From the NCBI GenBank assembly GCA_903813345.2, contig CAIIXF020000001.1, forward strand, positions 38,099,366 through 38,163,365: a stretch of DNA of 64,000 nucleotides, read 5' to 3'. Within the stretch, counting starts at the first letter, position 1; the number at the start of each line of letters is the position of its first letter. Source of the stretch: Owenia fusiformis. Lineage: Eukaryota; Annelida; Polychaeta; Sabellida; Oweniidae. The notes beneath the pieces were generated by a model. It saw only the letters and a list, made by a program, of their open reading frames with translations, was not told the DNA's origin and ran no database searches. A program made the position numbers and the translations under genes. This document shows, one piece after another, positions 40,901 to 53,148 of the stretch.

Positions 40901-41385
40901 GTGTTTTTTTTTATTTTATATAAATGAAAGGAAATGTATGTGTATGAACTGTACTTTTCTACAGTAAAACATTTATTTTGATGACTAATGTATTGGAAGT
41001 TCTGATATCATGAGAATTAGTGGAACATCCATAGATGAGACTAAAAATATAAAAAATGACATGTTTTACTGTAGAAAGTATGTAGGTACATTACAATTTC
41101 AAATCATCTTATCCCATCTTACACTGGTAGGGATATACACAAATGACCAAATAAGCTGAAAGAATTTGACTCTGGAGAGAAACTCATTTAGAATGAATAC
41201 TATATTTATTCTGACTGGCATTACGTGTATTACATAGATCAGATCTAAATTGATCAAGTACTCAAGTATATGTGGTACAACTTATATGTGCGATAAATTC
41301 ACAACATAAAAACTATAACCAGTTTCATTCGATAACATTCAATATACAGTAGATCCTGTGTAAATGGAACGCCCTTGTTCAGAAC
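37916..41385. other. Gene-poor stretch
   Basis: AT-rich. A GTTTCGAGTCC string near 39780 recalls a tRNA B box, but no matching A box or cloverleaf was found. Nothing else supportable. Confidence 0.5.
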
Positions 41386-41389
41386 TTTG

Positions 41390-41465
41390 AAAATTTGATT
41401 TGTGACTTCTAGAGAAGTCCCCATGTTATGAAATCACAAAACGTAAAATATCTTCTTTAATTGGA
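41390..41465 (+). repeat. Dispersed repeat family B, partial copy 3
   Basis: GTGACTTCTAG, CCCATGTTATGAAATCACAA and AAAATATCTTCTTTAATTGG follow the order of 17155-17245 with small gaps. Only the first third of the family is present. Confidence 0.5.
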
Positions 41466-41466
41466 C

Positions 41467-41501
41467 CATGGGCTTTCAATTAGAGTTGAAAGCCCATGAT
41501 T
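41467..41501. repeat. Perfect short hairpin (CATGGGCTTTCAA stem)
   Basis: CATGGGCTTTCAA-ttagag-TTGAAAGCCCATG: a 13-bp perfect stem with a 6-base loop. A CCATGGGCTTTCAAT string also occurs at about 19879-19893, so the stem may come from a dispersed repeat. Confidence 0.8.
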
Positions 41502-44500
41502 GGACAGAAGACCACAAAAAGTGTACTACTTGCGAGGTATTCTACTTAGAGGTCCATTAATATAGAGTCAATGGGCCGCAGCACTTTTAAAAACTCATTT
41601 CACTTGTGATGTGTTCTACCTACCTACTGTACTGGATAAGAAACCAAAAGTAAAAGAAATGGAAACAAAAATTAATGAGAATGTGTCTGAATGCAGTTTC
41701 CTTCTTCCTTGTTGTTAATCAACTTGCAAATGCTAATAGGAGAGTTCATGATTCAGTTGAAGATGTACATGTATAAATACAAGCATTCATTCCAAATACA
41801 CTTCATAAAACAACACCTACCATGATAATATAGTCCAAGCCTATATCCAGTTTGAACTATTGTATGACAGTCTATGGCAAGGGCCATTTTCCACCGCTAT
41901 ATGCATGTATGAAGTCCACAGGGCATTGTGACACTGTATTTTTCTGTCTTATGACAGGCTAACATTCATTTCTCATTCAAACTCCCATAAAATGGTATGA
42001 AGGTTACATTTGAGATCATTAAGATTTCATCAACATCAAAACTGTTCAATTATCTGCATTATTTAGAATGAAAGCATGTATAAGCAAGCTGATATGGACT
42101 AAACGTTCAGCCAGTGACTTGGGTATATGTAGATAGATGCATATAAATTTTCACTTTTACTCTCATTATCACAATTTAAATTATGATATCAATTAAGTTA
42201 TTCAGTCACTCTGCATTGGCCTAAGATATTTGAGTCATCAATTTTAAAGAGTTGAAAAACATCATTTAACCAACAATTGTTTTAATACGTTTTTGTCAAA
42301 GGATGTGCCTAGATATCCCATGCTTATAATTTAGATTGTGATAATTATAATTATAGCATTACTACATTGCATTGGTCTGAGCCATTCAAAGAATCACATA
42401 AAAAATGTTATACATTTCTCATTTTTCTTATTCTTACTACACTGTGCCTAGATATTGTGTGTGTTATGATTCTCTAATTTAAATGCTGATCATTTTGTTA
42501 TTTATTTACTCTGCATTGGTCTTTGCCATTTGATGAATCAGCTAAAGACATATTATTCAAAATGGTGATAATTACTATGTCTTTTTCTCTCACAGAGCAT
42601 GTGCCTTGACATTTATTACTTAATCATTTAGATGGTGATAATATGTAGCTGCATGACATCTCATTTCTTCCCAGCCTACATGTAATGGGTGGGATTTGAT
42701 GATCCACCAAGAGAGCCAATTTTTGAAAGATGCCACGAGTATCAGAATGATGTAAGACATAGTTATCAAAAATATTGATCAGAAAAAGTAATGATATCAA
42801 TGATTGAACTCTGACCTTATACATTCATCAACAAGAACTTGTTTGGTGCAAAAGGCTTGTAAGTTCTGCAAGACAATTGAAACTTGAAGTGAACTTTTTG
42901 GCTCATTAAAGAGGTTAAGCTACACATTTTTAGAGAACTTGTACTGACTATGTAGAATTGTGGTCTTCTGAGGATTAGGTATCCCCTTTGTAGTATTTGC
43001 TTGTCTGATTAAAAAGACAATTGATGTGTCCCTGGAAAAAACAATTTAGAGATGGTGAAAGACAACATGTCAAAATATTACATTTCACGTACAATACGCT
43101 CAGCTTAATTGCCATGTATACTTTCATATACCAATTTATAATATATTGCAGCAATTGATTCATTGATTGAGGAAAATATATAAGGATAACTAGATCCTGT
43201 TTGTTTTGTGAACAGGAAGGATACCAAAACTTCATAAAAAACTTTTGTTGCTGAGAGAAGGCTTTAGAAGATAACAAGTTGAAAAGTTTCGAGTTTCAGT
43301 TTTAATTGCTTGGGTATTGTTTCAGTGTCACAATGCTGTGGGAACTATCAGATGGTTGGCTTATGTTTCATGTTGTAAATACCAATCTGTTGCAGGCTTG
43401 TCTTCAGCCTGAAGTTGTGCAACAAGTGGAGTCTGTGAGCCAGTATCCTTTGTAAGAGCCCAACTCTGCCTGTACTCTTTAGATGAATTAGAAACAATTC
43501 TTCGATGTAGGCAATATCTAATAAGACATGACGCTATGTGGTGAATTTATGTTACAATCCAACACTTTTGAAAATCCATTGGCGCTTCATTTGAAAATAT
43601 TCAAATCTTATCTGTATCAAAACTCTAAATAACTTATCATACTTTAAAAGGCGTGTTAGAATATTGTCTATGTTGTCAGCATGTTTTGCATTGTCAGAAG
43701 GTTGGCTGCGGCTCACTTCTTGATTTCTTAGAAACAGCTGGTTAATATTTTGTTTTATTTAGCTTAAAGGGGTGACTAGGTTTACCAGGTTTAATGCCCA
43801 ATTCTACTTTACTTTTGAATGTGTATTCCTCCAGTTTTCATTTGTGTGAAGCTTTTATTTTATTTTATAGTCTGGCACCTGTTCTCTGGTGATCTATAGA
43901 TTCATCTTCTTGGCTCTGGCACCCTTATAAGCCCCTTTCAAAACACTTCATCTGAAGCCTCTTCACAAAAACACATTCCATAATTCTTTTCAGTTTGCAT
44001 TCTGCTTTGAAACAATACAGTTTATCACTTTTTTCAACATACCATCTTTCTGACATTTTTAAATTGTTTCTTGGTCCACTGACTTTCTGGTCCAAAATGA
44101 ACATCTAGCTATGGGTTATTCTTCCCAAGGGTGTAATAACAAGGCTATAATATTGTAAGCCTTGCACAGGAGGTGATGAGGAAGGGAGACTGAAGTCATA
44201 TTGCTTACTGTACATGCAGTCCTTAGTACCCTGAACTCCTATCAGCACTACATATTATTTTTTATTGACCCTTTACATACAACATTATGCTAATCTCTGA
44301 CTCTGACTAATGATCTTGCATTTTTAATGCAGAGTAGATATTAAAAATCTCAAATGTGGCTATATAGCTTGTTTGGAAATTTAGATTTTAATGATAGAGA
44401 GGTTTCGCTCAACAGGTTATAGCTGAAATGTTTCTTCAACCACATCTTGTTTTAATTGAACTGCTATGCATAAATCTGGTGAATATGTAATAGATTTGAG

Positions 44501-45404
44501 ATATATTGAGCATAAAAAATCATCGTGCAAAGGCTCTCTAATAATATTTTGATATAGTGCGAAATCAAGTGATGTGATTTTCTGACCACACATTCTGATT
44601 GGATAAAAGCCAGATCATAAACTTATCTGTTATTTCAAGAGGGCTGATGAAGTCAAGCTCTTACAAAATGAGTGTAGAATTTGAAACTCAAATATACATC
44701 CTGAAAACAGAACACCAGAACAATGTGGTTGCTATAACAACTCTGAAATGGAACCCAAATTCTCAATTTTGGAAATGTAGGTTACAACTTAAATTCTGTC
44801 ATCAAAAAGCTATCAATGGTGATTTCTTTAATGAAATACTACCACTATCACTTATCCGCAATGTGTTGTTAAAAGGAGTGTTAGTGTAGAACTGGGCACT
44901 TTGTCTATGTTTCCCTTAGGGACCATCATTTTAAAATTGTCCCCTCCCTCTATACTTTTGTCTACATGGACATTTTTTCTTCCTAGTTTACGAAAGTTGC
45001 TCCCTCTTTAGAAATCAATTGTCACATACAGAATGATCTTTTACAACCTCACCAAACATAATTGACATTTGTTGATGTGCACCTGGTCCAATGCACTTGT
45101 CCCATAACCTCAAATGATTGGTTTCTTCCCTGGATTTGTTGGTAAAGATGGCATGCTATTCAAATAGTCAGTTTCACCCATGTAAATGTTGATATTGTGG
45201 TATGTTCAATTTAGCTCATCAGCCAAGTCTTTATTCTATGAAGACATAGCAACCTAGCAACCACTATACAATGTACATTGATGTATTCTGCCATGTTTTT
45301 GTTAGATAAGAAAACAACACAATCTATACAGTGCAAAATTCTGAATCCAGTAATACAATTTAAAAGATGACAAACCTATATATTTGTCAGGATAAATGGT
45401 ACTG
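41502..45404. other. Gene-poor stretch
   Basis: AT-rich. About 42915-43040 resembles 51135-51275 (AGAGAACTTGT, TTGCTTGTCTGAT, TCCCTGGAAAAA in the same order), probably two copies of an old repeat. The 96-codon frame at 44599-44889 begins at TTG, lacks recognisable motifs and is not called. Confidence 0.5.
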
Positions 45405-45965
45405 TTACCAATATGACCAGAGTGTGACAGGCCATTGTGCTTTTCAAAGTTCAATATGACAAGAGAGGATGTAGCAGTGTGACAAAGAGGGGCAGTTCAA
45501 TATGACAAGAGAGGGTGAAGTTTATCGTGACAAGAGACGTATATCTCAATGTTACATGAGATAAAAAAGCTCAATGTGACAAGAGAGGATGTAGCTCAGT
45601 GTGACAAGAGAGGGGCATCTCAATGTGACAAGAGAGGATGCAGTTTATTGTGACAAGGGACATACATCTCAATGTGACATGAGACAAAGCTCAATGTGAC
45701 AAGAGAGGATGTAGCCCAGTGTAACAAGAGAGGCTGCAGCTCAGTGTGACATTAAGGATGCAGCTTGAGGTGAAGAGAGTATGTAGGTCAATGTGACAAG
45801 AGGGGGATTAGCTCAAAGTGATAAGAGAAGCTACAGCTCAATGAGATGAGAGTGTAGATCAAGGTGGCAAAAGAGTGGCAGCTCAATGTGACAAAGGGTT
45901 AAGCTTTAGGTAAAGAGAGTACATAGATCAATGTGACAAGAGAGAGTGATGCTAAATGTGACTAT
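45405..45965 (+). repeat. Degenerate tandem array (AATGTGACAAGAGAGGATG)
   Basis: About twenty variants of a roughly 20-bp unit built on TCAATGTGACAAGAGAGG, with spacers such as ATGTAGC or GGCAGC. Higher-order units of about 60-100 bp recur (TTATCGTGACAAGAGACGTA, then TTATTGTGACAAGGGACATA). Copies are strongly diverged at the right end. Confidence 0.9.
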
Positions 45966-46014
45966 GTCTATAGTTTACTCAAGATCTGGGTGAGGATGGG
46001 CCCTTCGCATATTG

Positions 46015-46325
46015 TGCGAAGATAGAATGATGGAATAATCCAGATGTGCGTTGATAGTTACCAGTTTCACCACCAGGTGGCTGATTCGGGTCAGATAACA
46101 TGGTAGATATGGTAGAATTTTCCATTTATCTTGAATATTCATCAGTTTAAGTGAATCAATTTTCATTTAACACATTTGTGTGTGATATAAATACAAATGA
46201 AAATATTATGTCCAGTAAAAGAAAATTTTATCTGTCCAACACTAGAAAAGATATTTCACCTTAAGTGATTTTATAACACATCGTATAATACTCCCTGGCC
46301 TAGAAGTCACATTTTCAAAGAAAAT
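46015..46325 (-). repeat. Dispersed repeat family B, copy 2
   Basis: The reverse complement matches 17150-17450 nearly end to end. It contains CAGTTTCACCACCAGGTGGC and ATGTCCAGTAAAAGAAAATT. The best-preserved blocks are at the two ends of the homologous segment. Confidence 0.75.
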
Positions 46326-46329
46326 TAAA

Positions 46330-47483
46330 TTATCAAAGTTGATAAATAATTATTTTAACAATATTTCTAGATGAATGTGCATTTCAAATATGATCAAATA
46401 TGATATCACTTTAACTAAATTTTGAATTTTTAATGATGTAAATTAAGGTTACCTCTACTTGCATTTAATAGTCTATTGGAAATTGATATGAAAGCACACC
46501 TCCTCTGAAGAAGGATTAAACAAGTCTTGAAAAAGTATGACGTGCTTTATTATATAGACTGCAATGAATAATGAAAAACAGATGAAGTAAATAGATTAAT
46601 CACAAGCCTTATATTGGTATATTTTTATTGTCTGTCTGGTGAGGTCAGGATGGCACCCAGGCTTTGAGTGTGTGGCCTTGGAACAAAAAATGAGAAATGT
46701 GTTCACATACCTACTGGCTTAATGACTATACCTAGGCAGATGTAATAATACAGACGAGGTAATAGACTAATTTTGCAAACCATGTGAAGCCATTTATTTG
46801 CGATCATTAATCAAGAGAAAGAGTATTTCCCAATTCATATTCAGTATATGTGTAATTGTAACTAGACCTTTGTACGGGCAACTGAGAGGACAGAGTGACG
46901 GTGACCCAATCGATCAGTAGTAACCAATCAATACTTGTGTACTGTTAAGAGCTTGACAAGTCACAATCATAAGCAATAAAACCATAATTTTCTATGTATT
47001 TGATGTTCATTTGGGTTCTAGTTTTTCCTAAGGGGTAGACTACTAAAGCAACGGAGAAAAATCATGTAATTGATGTTTTTTTAAAGTTTGTTATGTCAGA
47101 CGCCTGTTCCACCTGTTTATTTGGAACTATAACCTAGCTGACAATTGTCTTGCATATCTTTTCATCTCAAAATACGTCGAGCGAGAAATATGATAAATAA
47201 CATATAAAATCAAACAAGCTCATTGGTTTACAGATCTAGAAACTTAATGTAGAACTATTTTAGAAGCTAGATACACTCAGTTCCATGGTTTAACACACAA
47301 GTAGTGTTTCAAATCCATTTCATTAATGGGCAGTTGAAAGAAATATGTTCAACATCAAATGGTTTTAAAACTTTATAGCATTTTGATAGTGTATAATAGC
47401 CTTAATCTTATAGAATGATTCACCGCAACATGTGTCATGCCTACAAGAATTTGTTTGATGGCATAAAAAATTATTAATATGAG
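46330..47483. other. Gene-poor stretch
   Basis: AT-rich; no exon or delimitable repeat seen. Confidence 0.5.
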
Positions 47484-47631
47484 GTTATATAATGGTTCTT
47501 TCTGTATATCGTTTTTATACTCGAGTGAGTATATGATATATTCACAAGTGAGCGTAGCGAACGAGTGAATATATTATATTCTCACGAGAGTATAAAATGC
47601 ACGATATACAGAATGAACCATTATATAATCT
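47484..47631. repeat. 148-bp near-perfect palindrome
   Basis: TTATATAATGGTTC at the left pairs with GAACCATTATATAA at the right; TGTATATCG/CGATATACA, TATACTCG/CGAGAGTATA and TATATTCAC/GTGAATATA pair inside, closing on the centre GAGCGTAGCGAACGAG. It could extrude as a cruciform or form a long RNA hairpin if transcribed. Confidence 0.85.
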
Positions 47632-47948
47632 TATTATGCCACTCTAAGTTCAATTACATTTGATTCGAACACAATCATAACAATTAAAAACCATAAAAAT
47701 ATCCCATAGCCAACTCAATAATGCTGATGTTGATCTCTAACCATTTATGACGTCACTTGATTCTAGGAAATCATGAAAATTTTCATGATTTTTTTTATTC
47801 ATTAGTTCCCAGAATGCACTTCTACAGTGGTATACGCTAGAGTGTATACGGAGGAGTTGTATACGATGACGATATACCACTCTCCAATGTATATCGTTGT
47901 TATAGACCCATGTTATACAACTGTAATTGGACTTAGAGTGGTATAATG
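47632..47948. mobile_element. Inverted-repeat element next to the palindrome
   Basis: TATGCCACTCTAAGTTCAAT at the left and ATTGGACTTAGAGTGGTATA at the right form a ~24-bp imperfect inverted repeat. The body contains several TATACG/CGTATA-type and ATATACCACTCT motifs. It directly abuts the 47484-47631 palindrome, so both may be parts of one larger element. Confidence 0.6.
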
Positions 47949-48878
47949 TGTAATATACAATGCACATTTGTATATGCTTGATTTACGATATTTATACAAG
48001 TTTCTGCTAAATTAAGTCCCTGGTGATAAAACTGATAGTGATGCCAAGAATATTGCAATGGAAGTATAAACATTTGTGTAGTAATGTTCAGATAAATATA
48101 GTGTGTTGTTTACACAGTAGCATAAACAAGAAGACAATGTTCAGACAATGTATAAGTTGGTAAGTGTGTAGATGAATGATAGATGGCTGTTTCATATGGT
48201 GCTTTAGGCCTTTATAGATCAACTACACATCTACATGTATCTATAAAGTGTGCCAGCAATAAACAGGAAGTGTTTTCGATATGTTCGTAATGTTATTTCT
48301 TGTTATGCATTTTCCAAAAAGTTACAATTCAAATCGGGAAATTGACTGGAGGTGAGGATTTGAGCAAAATACTTTTTAGTAACATTAACAGATCTGGACT
48401 GGAAATTCAGAAATGGGACGAAAACATCTTGGACCTCTGTTTTGATTTCTGCCAGAAATAGTAAATCATTAGATTAAATCCTCTGTCATTTGCCCACGTG
48501 CATGGGAGGTATTATGTAGGGGTTCAGAGATTACAAGAGAGTACAAAACTACATGTACTAACAAATTGATAAAAAAAACTAAACAAATGAACTGGAAAAA
48601 ATAGATGTCACAGTTACATGTATTTTAAGATCCAGACACTATTTTTCAACTTGATAATTATAGTCAAACAAAAAATATTTAAAGAGAGGTATATTGACTG
48701 CATAATAAGTAGAATGATCGATATGGGGATTAGTTGACATATGAGCTTGGGAATTATAAAAAATATGCTTATTCTAATTTGAAGAAGTGTCAGTTTTAAT
48801 CGCATTATTTTTATGTCAGTATTTAGTTAGTCATGGGAATGATTGAATTATATAGGATATTATTCAAGACATACCATG
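47949..48878. other. Gene-poor stretch
   Basis: AT-rich; nothing supportable. Confidence 0.5.
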
Positions 48879-49020
48879 CAGGCCTGTAGCCAAGGGGGAT
48901 CAGGGGGTTAGCTCTGAGCACTTTTCAAGTGAATGTTGTCCAGAGTTGTAAAATATGAACTCCTCTGGAACCTTTGGAAAAGTGACCTCCCCACACTCTT
49001 GGCAAAAGCTGGCTACGGGC
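48879..49020 (+). mobile_element. 'GTAGCCAGG' inverted-repeat element, shortened copy
   Basis: Starts CAGGCCTGTAGCCAAGGGGG and ends AAAGCTGGCTACGGGC. The order GAGCACTTTTCAAGTGA, TTGT, CCTCTGGAACC, TTGGCAAA follows the copy at 30574 with an internal gap of about 40 bp. Confidence 0.75.
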
Positions 49021-49361
49021 AAATATGGGTGAAGTCATAGAAAACAACACTGAACAATGTTTAATAAGGTTAAATGAATGTGGGTGGGTTTGTAGTTTTA
49101 TGAGGGAAAAACATGGATCGTTATAGCTAATCATATAATATAGAGACAGTGAAATGAAATATTCCTCTGATTATGAATTAATCCAAAGATTTATGTACAT
49201 TCACTCAGATCTGTTTAATAATATATTGATTCACACTACTGACTTCAAAACTTCCTATGATATACTTAACTGATAATTGTGAATGATTTTGATTATTTTA
49301 TAGTTTGTATAGAACGCAATAAGTCTTCAGTGTGTTCTACAAGCAGCTTTAACAACATACA

Positions 49362-49446
49362 CATATAAATCTCCCATTTCTCCATATAAATCTCCCATTT
49401 CTCCATATAAATCTCCCATTTTCCATATAAATCTCCTATTTCTCCC
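49362..49446 (+). repeat. 21-bp tandem repeat, 4 copies
   Basis: The unit CATATAAATCTCCCATTTCT plus one base is repeated four times with single changes. Confidence 0.95.
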
Positions 49447-52400
49447 TTAGGAGCATGTTGTGCAATCAACCTTCACAGACCAAGTACAGTTACACTTGTT
49501 TTACTGGTTACAATTGATTTATGAATGCAATAACAGGCTGTCATTATCAGCTTGTTATTTTTCCATCTTTATCACACTCTTTAACATTATTAACAACTGC
49601 ATTATTGTCATGAGTCCAATTCCATAATAGCGATGATTATGGATACTTATGGGTACGGATGTATAATTATTTTTATTCGTAATGGTATCCTGAATCCGAT
49701 TGGCTTCTCTGATTGCCCTCTGATTATTGCATATGATTTCAAGTTACAGAACATAAATATGTTAATGCTGTTGTTGCCAGGGTTGGTTGTTCTATTGTTT
49801 TTTGATTGACTTTGACAACGGTTGATTTCATTGCATGAATTTCTTGACTGTTGTTTTCATCCCAGGTCATTTTGACTAAAAAAGTGTTGTCATTTTTTAA
49901 ATTTATCCAATGCAAAATAAGAATGTTAACTCTGGATTCTCGCGAGGTATCCCATGCTGATTCTAAAATTACCAAAAAAACTCAGAAGGGGTGGATAAAG
50001 GGGACAGATTGTTAGCTATTCTACCATACTTTCGGAAAATAATGCTACAATAGAAAATCACTTGTTCTGATGTAATTCATGTTGCTGGCACTTGAAAGCA
50101 AATGAAGTGAATAAATGTAAACCAGAGTACTGAATTAGAACATTTTCTTACATACTTAATTCCCTCTGTCTATTTAAATCATATACTACTTATAGAAGTT
50201 AAGAATGTTAGATAAATCTATTAAGAAAATATCAGAAGCACCATATAATACTGGAAAATCCAACACAAGGTGGCTATAACCTGCATGGTTGACCATTTGG
50301 ACTTGTTTATCAAACAATTTTACATTCATTTAAATATTATCATAGCCACTGTTTTAGTTCTTGTTGAAATATAAGGTGTGTAATTTTTATTGACTATTAC
50401 TTGACTTATGACTTGAAGACAATAGTGTAAGAAGTTCAGTAAATCAACATGCTTCAACATGTAAACAAATCTGTGTTAAGCTCACCTGGCATTATGAAAT
50501 CAAAACTTCCTTGATACCCCGAGCTCTTAGAGGAATTGAAGAACACGTTTTAAGAGCAAATACAGTGAAAATAGAGGATGAAAATGATTTAATGAACGGA
50601 TATGAAGTTTAACGTTGAGGACAAGGAAAAGTATCGAACATTTGAAACTTCCTTAAAACTTTTAATACAAATTGAAAGTGACTCAAAATAATGCAAGTGC
50701 AATGTACAGATATGCTGTTATCACATTATTACTTGTGTTTCATCAACTCTGTTTTAGCACATCCCATAGGATAAGATATAAAGCCTGACGTATGAGAAAC
50801 TACATTTATACAAAGTATTCAGATCATAAAGTGGAGAAAGCAATAAAACTTATTTCAACATGCATTATATTAATATAACATATACATGTATTTGATATTG
50901 CTCCACTCTCTAAATAACTGTCGGGTTTTCAGTTTTTGGTAGGTACCCTTTGTACTAATTTGACCGTGTCTCTAAAAGGGGGCATTATCTACAGTACAAT
51001 TTGTAAGTTACAAACCTTTGGGTGTCAGGGTAGGTACTCATTAGGTATACTGAAAATTATGTATATTCTGTAGAGTGTGAAGACTGTATAAATAGCAAGA
51101 TATTCTATTGTTATAATGGAAGGTTTGGCTCCATTGTTTTAAGAGAACTTGTCTGAGAATATGCAGAATTATTTCCCTCTAGGGATTAACTCTCCTCTCC
51201 TTTGTGGCTTTTACTTGCCTGATTTAGTATAAAGATATAGAAAATAGTTATAAAAAGGTCCCTGGAAAAACAATGACGGTTATCCCTGGGGGACATAATT
51301 ACAATTTCACATAGAAGTTCTCCTAAGAATGGGTAGTACTTAACATCCCTAATACTATAAATATCTAGCATTCACATGTGCTAAAATTACATGTTATTAA
51401 TTAATAGTAAAGATTCAGGATCTGATTATCTAAACAATTATCCATTAGGGCAATGATAATAAATGCATTAATGGCAGCTCCACAGTTCAAGAGGAAGGGT
51501 CCGCCAAACATGAAGATGTTTATCACGAACTTGTGTATGTAGAGTTAGCTAAGATATATTAATAATGTTAAATAAAAGAGATAAGTATAACCAAAGTCCT
51601 GTCAGCCTCTTCAAGTTAAACCATTTATAATCGCATTCAAGAGGATCTGCCTACATCTAATTCGGACCAACATTGATAGTCTCTCTCTGTAGTGAGCCAG
51701 TGTATTTAGCATTGTGGGATTTATCTGTCACATTTATTGTAACAAAGACTGCTTCTGATTGTGTGCTGTCTAGAAGGTTTGTATTAAACGTAGATATTTT
51801 TGGTATGGAAGTGACTTTCAATTCGGGGACTTCTCATGATTCATTTGAAAAAGAACAATGTTTTTTTATTATATTTATCAGAGAAAGTAATGTCCATACC
51901 AAGAATATTGACCCTAGGAATTTATATATTAATAAGAATACATTTTAAATAGTGGTGTATAAACAATGCGTTCTGACTATTCTAGGTTTTTAAATGAGTG
52001 GTGAATAAATGTTCTAATGTGTCTTCTTCAAGATGTATTTTTACTAGAGATGAGATTGACAAATAAGTAAAATTTCACTGGCGTTTATATATACAGTATA
52101 TAATATTTTCCTATGTTCATTTTTTATTCAAGTTAAAAAGAAATAACATTCATCCAAGATAATAAACAAGTTTTGCATAAGCTTTTCTCTATAGAGTTTT
52201 GCTTTGCTTTTCTTGCTTTGAATGTCCAACGGTTTCAATATCAACCAACAAGAACTCATTCTGAATCTACAGGTTGCCAACTAATATACTTTTGTTATCT
52301 ATTTTAAATTCTAAATTAAGCATCATGAATCTGTAAATGAATTGTTCTTTCTCTTAAAGAGCTATTTGAAAAAGACTGATTTGCAGATCTATATCTATGG

Positions 52401-52934
52401 GACTTTTCTAGATTTTGTTGGTAGAAATTAACTCCAGACTGTATTGTTAAAATCATCAAACTTTTATTTCACCAGAATGTACTGGCATCTATCATAGTTG
52501 AATAACTGACCATTTGTATATATGTATTTATTTTTGTTTATCTTAGAAGGAAAGCTGAGAAAATGTTTGGAAAAGGATCCCATAATGTTACATATAAAGT
52601 GTAACGAGGATTGCATACATTAAATGTGTTGCATAGAACGAGAAGATACCCTTTGCTCATCAGCTATAATGCTAGCCTCTGACTAGGATCAGTGATTAAC
52701 ATTTTGGTATTTTAGCAATCAAATGGCACCAAGATCTGTGCTTATATTATATGGAAGTTTTATATACTTGTTTTACCACTTAATGAATTGTGGTTAGCAG
52801 TAGGATGCTCTGATTAACTCTCTTTGGTGCTTTTTGGTAATGTTGAATGTGAAGATATAGACAATTACTCTGTAAAGGGTACCATTGCCAGATGTAAGAA
52901 GGCTCACAGTAAGGTTCCTTTAATGTATTTCCAG
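49447..52934. other. Gene-poor stretch
   Basis: AT-rich. It contains the second copy of the 42.9-kb-type repeat (about 51135-51275). A segment at 52648-52740 (TACCCTTTGCTCATCAGC and following) is loosely similar to 59998-60090. Open frames such as 51673-51948 lack motifs. Confidence 0.5.
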
Positions 52935-52993
52935 ATTGGTGTAGCTGCAAGGAACCTAAAGGACGGGGACAAAAGCCTCTAGATCATCATTAG
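52935..52993 (+). other. Candidate non-coding plus-strand exon
   Basis: A 59-bp segment between a pyrimidine-containing acceptor (TGTATTTCCAG|ATTGG) and a near-consensus donor (CATTAG|GTATGT). It is slightly richer in G and C than its flanks. If real it would be a 5' UTR exon of the transcript starting near 22.7 kb. No protein evidence. Confidence 0.2.
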
Positions 52994-53021
52994 GTATGTA
53001 TCAACTTGATCATCCATTATT

Positions 53022-53110
53022 ATGTCACTGCCAAAGATGTGACATATTGTTATAGTCTCCAACTTTTTGTGGCCAGTGTTTGGTGGTTGATGTTTTAATT
53101 AAGTTTTAAA
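53022..53110 (+). mobile_element. Truncated relative of the composite hairpin element
   Basis: ATGTCACTGCCAAAGATGTG and ACATATTGTTATAGTCTCCA repeat the start of the family seen at 33391 and, inverted, at 15467. A TTTGGTGGTTGATG string follows, like the GGTTGGTGG tandem of the large copy. The hairpin is decayed and the far end is not recognisable. Confidence 0.65.
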
Positions 53111-53148
53111 TAAGCCTTTGCCAACTTTGTATATATGAGCAGCTTTAA

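Noticed and set aside
44599-44889. 96-codon plus-strand frame
   Set aside because: Non-ATG start, unrecognised sequence and no splice context; a chance open frame.
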